Shown: piece by piece, positions 15,863 through 24,375 of the stretch
Position numbering within the stretch: the stretch's first letter is position 1
How the letters are laid out: every line of letters starts with the position of its first letter
NCBI RefSeq assembly: GCF_022095675.1
Contig: NZ_JAHYSG010000010.1
Span: 1 to 64,000, forward strand
Source of the DNA: Dactylosporangium sp. AC04546
GTDB lineage: Bacteria > Actinomycetota > Actinomycetes > Mycobacteriales > Micromonosporaceae
Length of the DNA stretch: 64,000 bases
Reading direction: 5' to 3'
Notes under the pieces: model-generated
Seen by the model: only the letters and a program-made list of their open reading frames with translations
What the model was told of the DNA's origin: nothing
Databases searched by the model: none
Translations under genes and position numbers: made by a program

Positions 15863-16507
15863 TCACCGGCCGATGCGTCGCAGGTCGGCTGCGGTGAACA
15901 GCCAGGTGCTGGTCAGCACGACATACAGCAGCACCGTGCCGAACGGGGTCATCAGACAGGCCGCCGTGACGACGAGGGCGAGCGCGAAGCCGCCGTTGGC
16001 CAGGGCCCAGTGCCGGCGCCCTGCCTTCGAGTGCGTCCGCGCGAGGACGAGCAACAGCAGCACCCAGGAGATGATCGCCATCGCGAAGCCGATGCCGTGC
16101 AGGTTGCCGTGCACGCTCACGGTTTCCGGCAGTCCTTCGGGGGCGCCCTCGGGGAACCCGTTGGAGGGGTCGAGCGTGAAGACACCGGCGATGACCTGAC
16201 CGAGTCCGGTCAGCCCGAGCAGGACGGCGGCAAACCTACCGAGGCGACCGGTGGCGAAATACGGCAGGCCGGTGGCCGCGACGATGTTCAGCAGGCCCAT
16301 GACGACGAAGTTGGCCTGCTGCAGGAGTCCGGTGGGGCCGATGCTGAGGTAGCTGAACGCATGCTTGGTGAGGTCCAGTCCGGGGTTGAACGGCATCTGC
16401 AGGAAGCTGACGACCAGGAACACCGGCGGTGCGATGACACCTGCCGTCAGGCGTCGGGCGGCCGGTCGAGTCGCGACCGGAGCAGGGGTGGCTGTGGTGC
16501 TCGACAT
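15863..16507 (-). CDS. DUF998 family integral membrane protein
   Basis: 214 residues from ATG 16507 (ribosome site GGAG, spacing 7). After a 20-residue Thr/Pro/Arg N-terminus there are six hydrophobic segments with the DUF998 pattern (PPVFLVVSFLQ, YLSIGPTGLLQQANFVVMGL, SVHGNLHGIGFAMAIISW). The acidic-free helices and a conserved His in the fourth segment are typical. Molecular function is not established for the family. It is the last of three genes reading 17940 to 15863 (RibD-like reductase, hydrolase, this protein), with gaps of 9 and 23 nt. Confidence 0.8.
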   Translation of the reverse strand: MSSTTATPAPVATRPAARRLTAGVIAPPVFLVVSFLQMPFNPGLDLTKHAFSYLSIGPTGLLQQANFVVMGLLNIVAATGLPYFATGRLGRFAAVLLGLTGLGQVIAGVFTLDPSNGFPEGAPEGLPETVSVHGNLHGIGFAMAIISWVLLLLVLARTHSKAGRRHWALANGGFALALVVTAACLMTPFGTVLLYVVLTSTWLFTAADLRRIGR

Positions 16508-16530
16508 GGGGATCTCCAGGATGTCCGTGG

Positions 16531-17370
16531 TTAGGGGCGCATCGCGTCGACGCTGATCGCGAAGTCGCGGATGGTGCCGGCGAGTTTGGGGATGGAGACG
16601 TTGTGTCCCTGCCCGGCCAGGGTGAGGCGCTGACCGCACGGCAGGCGCTCGGCGAGCTCGTCCGCAGCCCGGCCCGCGGCGGCGGGGCTGCTGCCGCCGT
16701 CGACGACCAGCGTCGGCGTTCGGATGAGCGACCACGGGTTGGTCCCGAGGGGCTCACCGGACAGGGTGTCGCCCATGACAGCGTGGTCGGCCGGAAGGGT
16801 GTGGGCGACCGCCGTCAGGTCTTTCCAGAACGGCGCCAGGCGCATCAGGCCGACAACCAGTGCCGGCGCGCCCATGCCTCGCGTCATGAAGTAATGGACG
16901 GCAGCGCTTCTCCGGCCTCCGGCGACGAGGGCACTCAGGTGCGCTCCGAAGTCGGCGGGAGGCGTCCTGCCCTGCGTGCTCACCACGAAGGGCGGCTGAT
17001 AGACCGTGACGCTCCGGGTGGCGACACCCGCCGCGACGGCCCGCAGGGCGAGTACGCCGCCGGAGGACATGCCGAAGATGTGCGCCCGTTCTACGGTGTG
17101 CCTGACGACGGCTGCGAGGTCGTCGATCTCGACGTCGACGGTCGTGCCGGGGCCCGGCTCGCTGTCGCCGCGTCCGCGCCGGTCGTAGCCGATGACCGTG
17201 AAGGAGTCGGAGAGCAGCTCGGCCAGCTGCACGAATCCTTTCCAGCGGCGGAAGCTGAAGGCGCCGCCGACCAGGACCAGGGGCGGTCCTGACCCGATCA
17301 CGTCCATCGCGATGCGGGTGCCGTCGGAGGCGGTGGTGAACTGTGTGACGGCCGAGCCGGTGGTGGTCAT
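16531..17370 (-). CDS. Alpha/beta hydrolase
   Basis: 279 residues. The fold is shown by PLVLVGGAFSFRRWKGF (oxyanion region), GYDRRGRGDSEPG, the nucleophile elbow GMSSGG, an acid in LVVDGGSSP and the catalytic His in GQGHNVS. The start ATG 17370 has GGAGG upstream. Small soluble hydrolases of this kind act on esters or related bonds; substrate unknown. It is transcribed with the RibD-like reductase in front of it and the DUF998 protein behind it. Confidence 0.85.
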   Translation of the reverse strand: MTTTGSAVTQFTTASDGTRIAMDVIGSGPPLVLVGGAFSFRRWKGFVQLAELLSDSFTVIGYDRRGRGDSEPGPGTTVDVEIDDLAAVVRHTVERAHIFGMSSGGVLALRAVAAGVATRSVTVYQPPFVVSTQGRTPPADFGAHLSALVAGGRRSAAVHYFMTRGMGAPALVVGLMRLAPFWKDLTAVAHTLPADHAVMGDTLSGEPLGTNPWSLIRTPTLVVDGGSSPAAAGRAADELAERLPCGQRLTLAGQGHNVSIPKLAGTIRDFAISVDAMRP

Positions 17371-17379
17371 GGAGCCTCC

Positions 17380-17940
17380 TCAGGCTCTGCCGGTGGTCAG
17401 GGCCGCCGGGCGGTAGACGTGATAGGTGACGCCGTTGCTGAAGGTCTTGTGCTCCGCCAGCTCGAGCCCGACCGGGCCGTCACCGTCCTGGAACAGGTGC
17501 TTGCCGGCGCCGACGACCACCGGGTGCACCAGCAGGTGGAGTTCGTCGACGAGTCCGGCGCGCAGGAGTGTGCGCGCCAGGGTGGCGCTGCCGTTGATCG
17601 CGATGCGCTGACCGGCCTGCTCCTTCAGGTCGGCGACCGCTTCCACGACATCGCCGCGCAACAGCGTCGAGCGTTCCCAGTCGAGGTGCGCCACTGTGGT
17701 GGAGGCGATGTACTTCTGCGTGCCGTTGATGAAGTCGGCCAGCGCAATTCCCGACTGGTGCGGCCAGAAGGAGGCCCATTCCTCATACGTGCGACGGCCC
17801 ATGAGCAGCGCGTCGACACCCTCGGTGGCGGCGGCGACGACCGCCTGGACCTCGGGGTTGGCGTACGGGAACTGCCAGTTCTGGGGTGCGTCGACGACGC
17901 CGTCGAGCGAGATGAAGTAGTGGGCGGCGAGCGTCCGCAT
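17380..17940 (-). CDS. Dihydrofolate reductase/RibD C-terminal family protein
   Basis: 186 residues from ATG 17940, preceded by AAAGG. The N-terminal MRTLAAHYFISLDGVVDAP, LLMGRRTYEEW, and the NADPH-binding ING..TLARTLLRAGLVDELHLLVHPVVVG are the standard marks of the YyaP/YwjB-like RibD_C family. These are NADPH-dependent reductases of unknown substrate, not housekeeping DHFR. It is the first gene of a three-gene minus-strand operon and diverges from the YCII gene at 18128. Confidence 0.85.
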   Translation of the reverse strand: MRTLAAHYFISLDGVVDAPQNWQFPYANPEVQAVVAAATEGVDALLMGRRTYEEWASFWPHQSGIALADFINGTQKYIASTTVAHLDWERSTLLRGDVVEAVADLKEQAGQRIAINGSATLARTLLRAGLVDELHLLVHPVVVGAGKHLFQDGDGPVGLELAEHKTFSNGVTYHVYRPAALTTGRA

Positions 17941-18127
17941 GGATGGCCTTTCGGTCGGTTGGCCACTGCTGGGTTTTGACACACCAGTACGTCGAACGGG
18001 ACACAGGGCTTTTCGACAAAGGCCGCCCGCGCACCGTTCTCGTGCCGTCATGACAAAAACGGCGGTGCTCGTTCGACGTATCAGTGACCCCCGCCGCGGG
18101 GGGTCGCGAGCGCAGAGAGGTCAGGTC

Positions 18128-18496
18128 ATGCGATTTCTGATCATGAGCAAGACCAACGACTACTTCGAGGCCGGCAATCCGCCCAGCCCTGAGCTGTTCG
18201 AACGGATGGGCCGCTTCATCCAGGAGATGGCCGCTGCCGGCGTGCTGCTGCAGGCCGACGGCCTGCTGCCCAGCTCGACCGGCGCTCGCATCTGCGCGCA
18301 CGACGGTGAGATCAGCGTGACCGACGGGCCCTTCGCCGAGTCCAAGGAGCTCATCGGCGGACTGGCCTTCATCGAAGCACGTGACCTGGCCGAGGCGACC
18401 GAATGGGGACGGCGATTCGTCGAGGCCCACGACGGCGAGTGCGAGGTCGAGATCCGGCAGGTCGCCGGTCTCGCCGGCCCCGGGGACCACAGCTGA
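18128..18496 (+). CDS. YCII/DGPF family protein
   Basis: 122 residues from ATG 18128 (GAGAGG upstream). The motif TDGPFAESKELIGG identifies the DGPF branch of the YCII-related superfamily; the start MRFLIMSKTND is typical. The biochemical role is unknown. Genes of this type occur next to ECF42-group sigma factors, as here, where the sigma gene overlaps its stop codon, implying translational coupling. Confidence 0.88.
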   Translation: MRFLIMSKTNDYFEAGNPPSPELFERMGRFIQEMAAAGVLLQADGLLPSSTGARICAHDGEISVTDGPFAESKELIGGLAFIEARDLAEATEWGRRFVEAHDGECEVEIRQVAGLAGPGDHS

Positions 18497-19776
18497 CCAG
18501 GCCCTTCAGACGCCGGGAAGTCGAGACGCTCTGGCGTCTCGAGTTTCCGAGGCTGGTCGCGACCGCGACCCGCATCACCCGGGACACCGACCTCGCCGAG
18601 CAGGTCGCCCAGGACGCCTTCGTCCAGGCGCTGGAGCAGTGGCCGGGCCAGGGTGTGCCGGACCGCCCGGCGGCCTGGCTCATGACGGTGGTGAAACGCC
18701 GCGCGGTCGACGTCGTGCGGCGCGAGGCGACCCGGGAGGACAAGTACCGGCAACTCGCGGAGGAGACACGAGCGATGTCCGACGACGTTGCCGTCGAAGA
18801 GCTCGCCGACGGCCGCATCGAGGACGACCTGCTGCGCCTGGTCTTCATCTGCTGCCACCCGGTCCTCGGCCGCGAGGCACGCGTCGCGCTCACGCTCAGG
18901 CTGCTCGGTGGACTCGGTACCCAGGAGATCGCCCGCGCCCAGCTGGTGCCCTCGGCCACCGCGGGCCAACGGATCTCCCGCGCGAAGCGGACACTCAGCG
19001 ACTCAGGTGTCGCCTTCGAGAACCCCACCCACGCCGACCGCCTCGCACGGCTGCCCACGGTCCTCGCGGTCGTCTACCTCATCTTCAACGAGGGGTACGC
19101 CGCAACGTCCGGTGCCTCGTGGACCCGCCCCGACCTGAGCGGTGAAGCCCTCCGCATGGGGCGCATGCTCACTCACCTCTTGCCGCGGGCTCCGGAGGTT
19201 CACGGCCTGCTGGCATTGATGGAGATCCAGGCCTCCCGGTTCCGTGCCCGGCAGGGGCCGGACGGTCCGGTGCTGCTCGACGATCAGGACCGGATGCTCT
19301 GGGACAGGCTGCTGATCCGCCGGGGGTTCGAAGGGCTTGCCCGCGCCCAGGCGCTCGGGGGCGGGCCGTACACGGACCAGGCCGCGATCGCGGCCTGCCA
19401 TGCGCGGGCCGTCACGCCCGAACAGACCGACTGGGCCGAGATCGCGCGCCGCTACGACCGGTACGCCGCGAGGCACCGCAGTCCCGTCGTGGAGCTCAAC
19501 CGCGGCATCGCCCACTGGAAAGCCCATGGCACGGCAAACGCCAGGGCCATCCTGGAGCCGCTGCTGAGCGATGCCCGAATGACCCGCTACCACCTGCTCC
19601 ACACGGCCCTGGCCGAACTCGCACTGGCCGACGGACGAACCGCCGAGGCCCGCCTGCGGCTCAGCGCCGCACGGACCCTCACCAGCAACGCCGCCGACCT
19701 CAGCGTCATCACCACCAAACTGGCTCGTCTCGACGAGGCCGAACACCCTGACTCCGGAGGAGAACAAGGCCGATGA
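18493..19776 (+). CDS. ECF42-type RNA polymerase sigma factor with C-terminal extension (DUF6596-like)
   Basis: About 427 residues, much longer than an ordinary ECF sigma. Region 2 is VETLWRLEFPRLVATATRIT..LAEQVAQDAF, region 4 is LTLRLLGGLGTQEIARAQLV ... ISRAKRTL, followed by a ~200-residue TPR-like domain (NRGIAHWKAHG, HTALAELALADGRTAEARLRL). The paired DGPF gene supports ECF42. The start is uncertain: family N-termini begin at the YCII stop, where only a CTG (18493, overlapping TGA) is in frame; GTG 18439 inside the YCII gene and ATG 18403 are alternatives. The C-terminal domain is thought to control sigma activity in the absence of an anti-sigma factor; none is seen here. Confidence 0.88.
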   Translation: MTRPFRRREVETLWRLEFPRLVATATRITRDTDLAEQVAQDAFVQALEQWPGQGVPDRPAAWLMTVVKRRAVDVVRREATREDKYRQLAEETRAMSDDVAVEELADGRIEDDLLRLVFICCHPVLGREARVALTLRLLGGLGTQEIARAQLVPSATAGQRISRAKRTLSDSGVAFENPTHADRLARLPTVLAVVYLIFNEGYAATSGASWTRPDLSGEALRMGRMLTHLLPRAPEVHGLLALMEIQASRFRARQGPDGPVLLDDQDRMLWDRLLIRRGFEGLARAQALGGGPYTDQAAIAACHARAVTPEQTDWAEIARRYDRYAARHRSPVVELNRGIAHWKAHGTANARAILEPLLSDARMTRYHLLHTALAELALADGRTAEARLRLSAARTLTSNAADLSVITTKLARLDEAEHPDSGGEQGR

Positions 19777-19843
19777 CCGCCCACGCGGAAAGCTTCCTTG
19801 CCCGAACGCCGACTGCCGGGACGGCCGGCCCGCCGCCGGCTGC

Positions 19844-21100
19844 TCACCGAGCAGTGAGGGTGTCGACCAGCGACGGGGGAAGGCCCTGGAGACCGACCGG
19901 ACGCAGGAAGCGTTCGATCGACCGGGTGCCGACCGAGGTGTACAGCGGGTTCGACGTCGACGGCCACGGACCGCCGTGGTGCATCGCCTCGCAGACGGCC
20001 ACACCGGTCGGCACGCCGTTGAGGATGACGCGGCCGGCCAGTGGGACGAGGGCGGCGACCAGCTGCGGGAGCTGCGGGTCGTGCGGGTCGGCGAGCACCG
20101 TCGCGGTGAGCGAGCCGTGCAGCCGTGCGGCGAGCTCGCCGTAGCGAGCGGCCGGGCAGCGGCACACGACCACCGCGGGGCCGAAGTGCTCCTCCAGGAG
20201 CGGGCCGGTCAGCGCGTCGGCCTCGACGGTGACGGCGAAGGCGTGCCGCGGCGACCCGCCGGTCGTGACCACGCCGTACGTGGCGGCGTCGGCCTGCCAG
20301 GCGGTGTGCGCCGCCGCCATCGCGGGCGTCAGCATGCGCGCGAACGGCGGTTCGGCGGCCACCGCGGCGGCGAGGTCGTCGGCGAAGGCGTCCGTGGGAA
20401 CGACGACGAGCCCCGGTTTCGTGCACAGTTGACCGGCCGACCCGGTGACCGAGGCGGCGAGCCGGGCCGGCCACGACGGGTCGGACAGCGCGGACGGCAG
20501 GACGAAGACGGGATTGAGCGACCCCATCTCCGCGTACACGGGGATGGGGTCGGGCCGGGCGGCGGCCGCGTCCATGAGCGCTCGCCCGCCGGACGGCGAG
20601 CCGGTGAACGCGACGGCGCGGACGGCCGGGTCGCGGACCAGCGCGAGCGACACGTCCGGACCGCCGTGGACCAGCCGGAAGATGTCCGGGGGCAGGACCG
20701 CGGCGGCGATGCCGGCCAGCAGATCGGCGGTCTCCGGCTGGGCCGGGTGGGCCTTGACGACCACCGGGCAGCCGGCGGCCAGTGCCGAGGCCGTGTCGCC
20801 GCCGAGCACGCCGAAGGCGAGCGGGAAGTTGGACGCGGCGAACACGGCGACCGGCCCGATCGGGACGCTGATCTGGACGATGTCGGCACCGTCCGCGGCA
20901 GCGTTCGGTGAACGCACGGTCGAGCGGGCGACGGTGGCGTGATCGGCGAGCAGCCGCAGCTGGCCGGTGGTCCGGTCGAGCTCGCCGGCCAGCCGGGCCT
21001 CGGTGAGGCCGGACTCGGCCGCCGCCACCTTGATCACCGCTTCGCGGGCGGCGTCGAGGGCGTCGGCGACAGCGTGCAGGGCTGGGCTCATGTCGCTCAT
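19844..21100 (-). CDS. 2-oxoglutarate semialdehyde dehydrogenase (ALDH family)
   Basis: 418 residues. ALDH signatures are FAASNFPLAFGV, the Rossmann segment VAFTGSPSGGRALMDAAA, the general base Glu in YAEMGSLNPVFVLP and the nucleophile Cys in SAGQLCTKPG. This form matches the alpha-ketoglutaric semialdehyde dehydrogenases that end the oxidative glucarate/hydroxyproline routes. It is the last gene of the operon, starting at ATG 21100 with an ATGA overlap to the preceding stop, and sits with kdgD and glucarate dehydratase, whose product it would oxidise to 2-oxoglutarate. At 418 residues it is shorter than the usual ~500; the N-terminal part before ALHAVADAL seems trimmed. Confidence 0.85.
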   Translation of the reverse strand: MSDMSPALHAVADALDAAREAVIKVAAAESGLTEARLAGELDRTTGQLRLLADHATVARSTVRSPNAAADGADIVQISVPIGPVAVFAASNFPLAFGVLGGDTASALAAGCPVVVKAHPAQPETADLLAGIAAAVLPPDIFRLVHGGPDVSLALVRDPAVRAVAFTGSPSGGRALMDAAAARPDPIPVYAEMGSLNPVFVLPSALSDPSWPARLAASVTGSAGQLCTKPGLVVVPTDAFADDLAAAVAAEPPFARMLTPAMAAAHTAWQADAATYGVVTTGGSPRHAFAVTVEADALTGPLLEEHFGPAVVVCRCPAARYGELAARLHGSLTATVLADPHDPQLPQLVAALVPLAGRVILNGVPTGVAVCEAMHHGGPWPSTSNPLYTSVGTRSIERFLRPVGLQGLPPSLVDTLTAR

Positions 21101-22194
21101 GTCTTCTCCAGGATCTTCGCGACCGCGTGCAGGTCCTGCTGCCGGGATACCGGGGCGAGGCCGAGGTGGTAGAGGTGGATCCCGCTGGCTCCCGCGCCGA
21201 CGAGCGCACGGACATGGCCCGGCAGATCCGCGCCGCGGGCCGGGGACAGTGCGGTGACGTAGGCGTGGACGGTGCCGCCGCGCCGGACCGCGGCGGCGAC
21301 GGCCTCGACCGGCTGCGGTGCGACGGCCCACGCGTTGAGCAGCAGCCGGGTGTGCGTCGCGGTCGCCTGACCGGGCGAGGGGCCGGTCGCCCACGGGTCG
21401 AGACTGGCGTGCAGCAATACGGGAGTGCCGCCGAGCCCGGCGACGCACTGGCGACGCAGCTGTTCCGCCGCGCGCAGCCGGATGCCGAGGACAAGCTCGG
21501 CGTCGTCGACTCCGGAGCCGGTGCGCACTGCGGCGCGCAGCTGGCCGACGACCCGTTCCGGGTCGGCGCCGGCGGCCGCCCAGGCCCGGCGGCAGGCGGG
21601 GCAGCAGCACACCGAGAGCCAGCGCCGAGCGTCGTCGTCCCAGGCATCGGCGGTCTTGTCATGGTGACCGGCGTGGACGACGCCGAGCTGCCCGCACGAC
21701 TCCAGGGACACCATGTCCAGCGGGACGTCACGCACCGCTTCGGCGGCGAGCAGCGCGGCGTAGTCGCGGACCTCCTCCCAGGAGGGGCACAGCGCATACG
21801 GATAGCGGTCGCCGAAGCAGTTGGTGACGGTGATGTCCGGGTGTTCGGTGCCGAGCCGGGTGTTGTGGGTGAGCACGACCCAGGCGACGACGCCGAGCCC
21901 GCGGGCCGACAGCGCCGATGCCGCGGTGCGGAACGGGTCCGGGGCGTCCATCCAGTCGGGCGCGAGCGGCCGCAGCCGGCGGCCCCGCCACACGGACGCG
22001 CGCACCGGCCGGTAGAGCGCCGCGTACCGGGCCTCGACGACCTGATGGTGCGGGTGCAGCGGGGTGGCGGCCCGGACGCTGTGGTAGGCCGCGGCGAGGG
22101 TGACCGAGTCCAGGCCGAGGTCGGCGGCGCGCCCGGCGAACGCCGGGTCGCCGAGCACGTCCCAGCAGTACGCGTGGCCGGAGAGGACTACCAC
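21097..22194 (-). CDS. Conserved-looking protein of unknown function in uronate operon
   Basis: 365 residues from GTG 22194, which overlaps the last codons of the glucarate dehydratase gene; the frame continues upstream but only as the shadow of that gene. I do not recognise a characterised family. Visible features: no signal peptide, a Cys cluster WLSVCCCPACRRAW (~190-203), a segment VAWVVLTHNTRLGTEHPDITVTN, and the C-terminal HAYVTALSPARGADLPGHVRALVGAGASGIHLYHLGL that reads like the last strands of a TIM barrel. The pattern suggests a glycoside-hydrolase-like TIM barrel. Placement between glucarate dehydratase and the semialdehyde dehydrogenase, with overlaps on both sides, implies a role in the same pathway, possibly releasing or processing oligouronides. 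Confidence 0.75.
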   Translation of the reverse strand: MVVLSGHAYCWDVLGDPAFAGRAADLGLDSVTLAAAYHSVRAATPLHPHHQVVEARYAALYRPVRASVWRGRRLRPLAPDWMDAPDPFRTAASALSARGLGVVAWVVLTHNTRLGTEHPDITVTNCFGDRYPYALCPSWEEVRDYAALLAAEAVRDVPLDMVSLESCGQLGVVHAGHHDKTADAWDDDARRWLSVCCCPACRRAWAAAGADPERVVGQLRAAVRTGSGVDDAELVLGIRLRAAEQLRRQCVAGLGGTPVLLHASLDPWATGPSPGQATATHTRLLLNAWAVAPQPVEAVAAAVRRGGTVHAYVTALSPARGADLPGHVRALVGAGASGIHLYHLGLAPVSRQQDLHAVAKILEKT

Positions 22195-23435
22195 CGCGGG
22201 CGCAGCTTGCGAAACGCCGGGTCGACGGTGCGCATGTAGGCGGTGTCGTCGCGGACCCGCACGCCGCAGCGCAGGTAGTTCTCGTGCAGCCGGGCCAGCA
22301 TGTCGCGGTCGAGCTCGACGCCGAGGCCGGGGCCGTCGGGCACCGCGACCGCACCGTCGAGGATCGGCAGTGGCGCCGTGACCACGTCGACGCCGTCCTG
22401 CCACGGGGTGTGCGTGTCGGCGGCGTAGGTCAGGTTGGGCACGGCAGCGCCGAGCTGCACCATCGCGGCGAGGCTGATACCGAGGTGGCTGTTGGAGTGC
22501 ATGGAGACGCCGACGCCCCACGTGTCGCACATCCGCGCCAGGTCGGCCGATGCGCGCAGCCCGCCCCAGTAGTGGTGGTCGGCGAGCACGACGCCGACCG
22601 CCCCACGGGTGAACGCGGGGCGCAGGTCGGCGAAGCGCACCACGCACATGTTGGTGGCCAGCGGCATCCCGGCTTCGCGGGCGACGGCGGCCATCCCGTC
22701 GATGCCGGGTGTGGGATCTTCGAGGTACTCCAGGAGCCCGTCCGTCGCCGCCGCGACCTTGCGTGACGTGTCGACCGACCAGGCGCAGTTCGGGTCCAGC
22801 CGCAGCGGGTGGTCCGGGAACGCATCGCGCAGCGCCCGGATCGCGTCGATCTCGGCGTCGGGCTCGAACACACCGCCCTTGAGCTTGATCGAGCGGAACC
22901 CGTACCGGTCGACGAGCGCCCGCGCCTGGGCGACGATGCCGTCGGGGTCGAGCGCCGCGCCGAAGCCGTCGGGCGGCGCGTCCGGATGAGCTGCCCACTT
23001 GTAGAACAGGTAGGCGGAGAACGCGACCGAGTCGCGGTGCCGGCCGCCCAGCAGCACGTGCACCGGGCGGCCGATCGTCCGTGCCTGCAGGTCGAGGCAG
23101 GCGACCTCGAACGGGGCGAAGACCTTCGCCACCGCGTCGGGCGTGCCGGTCAGGCCGTGCCGGTCGGCGCCGTCGTGGCCGGCCACGACGGCGGCCACGC
23201 TCCGGCGGACCGCGGCGAGGTCGAACGGGTCGATTCCGGCGAGCGTCCGCGCGGCCGTGCGGACCAGTTGCAGGTGCGGTGCGTCGCCGTACGTCTCGGC
23301 GATGCCGGTGACGCCGTCGTCGCCGGTGAGCTCGACGATGGTCCGCAGCGCCCACGGCTCGTGGACGCCGGCGGAGTTCAGCAGCGGCGGGTCGGGGAAC
23401 GCCACCGGCGTGACCGTGGCGCCGGCGATCCTCAT
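22188..23435 (-). CDS. gudD: Glucarate/galactarate dehydratase, enolase superfamily
   Basis: 415 residues. It dehydrates D-glucarate (or galactarate) to 5-dehydro-4-deoxyglucarate. Residues fit the glucarate dehydratase group: K184-L-K186, metal ligands Asp214, Glu in LEDPTPG (~239) and Asn262 (the Asn that marks this group), Asp286 and His313 of the His-Asp dyad in HSNSHLG. Starts with an ATGA overlap to kdgD. The uronate dehydrogenase encoded at 28500 would supply the aldarate. Galactarate versus glucarate preference cannot be decided by eye. Confidence 0.88.
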   Translation of the reverse strand: MRIAGATVTPVAFPDPPLLNSAGVHEPWALRTIVELTGDDGVTGIAETYGDAPHLQLVRTAARTLAGIDPFDLAAVRRSVAAVVAGHDGADRHGLTGTPDAVAKVFAPFEVACLDLQARTIGRPVHVLLGGRHRDSVAFSAYLFYKWAAHPDAPPDGFGAALDPDGIVAQARALVDRYGFRSIKLKGGVFEPDAEIDAIRALRDAFPDHPLRLDPNCAWSVDTSRKVAAATDGLLEYLEDPTPGIDGMAAVAREAGMPLATNMCVVRFADLRPAFTRGAVGVVLADHHYWGGLRASADLARMCDTWGVGVSMHSNSHLGISLAAMVQLGAAVPNLTYAADTHTPWQDGVDVVTAPLPILDGAVAVPDGPGLGVELDRDMLARLHENYLRCGVRVRDDTAYMRTVDPAFRKLRPRW

Positions 23436-24361
23436 GCGGCCTTCTTCAGCCGGTACAGCGCGGCCCGGCCGGCGTCGATCACCTCGGCGAGCTGCTCAAC
23501 GTGGGCGGGCGTGGGGTCGACCAGCGGCGGCCGCACGGTGCCGACGTCGAGGCCCTCCAGCCGGGCTCCGGCCTTGACCAGCGAGACGGCGTAGCCGGGC
23601 ACGAGGTCGCGCAGCGCCACGAACGGCAGGTAGAACGCGGCCAGCAGGGCCTGCACCGTGTCGGCGTCGCCGGTCGACACGGCCCGGTAGAACGCGGTGG
23701 CGATGTCGGGGACGAAGCACAGCACGGCCGAGGAGTAGCTGTCGACGCCGATGGCCTGGTAGGCCTGGACGGACAGCTCGGCGGTCGGCAGGCCGTTGAG
23801 GAAGCCGAACTCGGCGGCCCGCGGGTGGCCGCTGGTGCGGATCGCCGTGACCAGGCGCAGCATCGCGCTCACGTCGCCCCTGCCGTCCTTGATCCCGGCG
23901 ACGCTCGGCACGTCGAGCAGCGCCACCGCGGCCGCCGGGTCGAGCACGGCGTTGGCCCGCTGGTAGACCGTGATCGGCAGGCTGGTCGCCTCGGCCACGA
24001 ACCGGACGTGCTCGACGAGCCCGGCCGGGGTGGAGCTGACGAGGTACGGCGGTAGCAGCAGCAGGCCGTCCGCGCCGGCCTCGGCCGCCGCGCCGGCGAA
24101 GTCGCGGGCCAGCTGCGGCCCGCCGCCGGTGCCGGCGAACACCGGCACCCGGCCCGCCGCCGTGCGCACCGCGGTGCCGACCACGTCGCGGTACTCCTGC
24201 ATCGACAGGCTGGTGAACTCGCCGGTGCCGCAGGCCACGAACAGCCCGGACGGCCCGGCGGCCAGCTGCTGGCCGATGTGCTCGGCGAGGACGGTGAGGT
24301 TGACCTTGCCGTCCTCGGTGAACGGTGTCAGCGGAAACGACAGCAGGCCGTGGAGGCGCAT
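23432..24361 (-). CDS. kdgD: 5-dehydro-4-deoxyglucarate dehydratase
   Basis: 309 residues of the DapA/NanA aldolase superfamily. Schiff-base Lys lies in VAGIKDGRGD, with VYQRANAV carrying the conserved Tyr and CGTGEFTSLS the substrate-binding loop; FPLTPF near the N-terminus is typical of KdgD. It converts 5-dehydro-4-deoxyglucarate to 2-oxoglutarate semialdehyde with loss of CO2 and water, feeding the dehydrogenase two genes downstream. ATG 24361 follows AAGGGA; ATG 24379, overlapping the permease stop, would add six residues. Confidence 0.9.
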   Translation of the reverse strand: MRLHGLLSFPLTPFTEDGKVNLTVLAEHIGQQLAAGPSGLFVACGTGEFTSLSMQEYRDVVGTAVRTAAGRVPVFAGTGGGPQLARDFAGAAAEAGADGLLLLPPYLVSSTPAGLVEHVRFVAEATSLPITVYQRANAVLDPAAAVALLDVPSVAGIKDGRGDVSAMLRLVTAIRTSGHPRAAEFGFLNGLPTAELSVQAYQAIGVDSYSSAVLCFVPDIATAFYRAVSTGDADTVQALLAAFYLPFVALRDLVPGYAVSLVKAGARLEGLDVGTVRPPLVDPTPAHVEQLAEVIDAGRAALYRLKKAA

Positions 24362-24375
24362 TGGCGATTGTCCCT

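Noticed and set aside
21097..23355. A 752-residue protein extending over glucarate dehydratase
   Set aside because: The N-terminal half is a frame shadow of gudD; only the part from GTG 22194 has protein-like composition.
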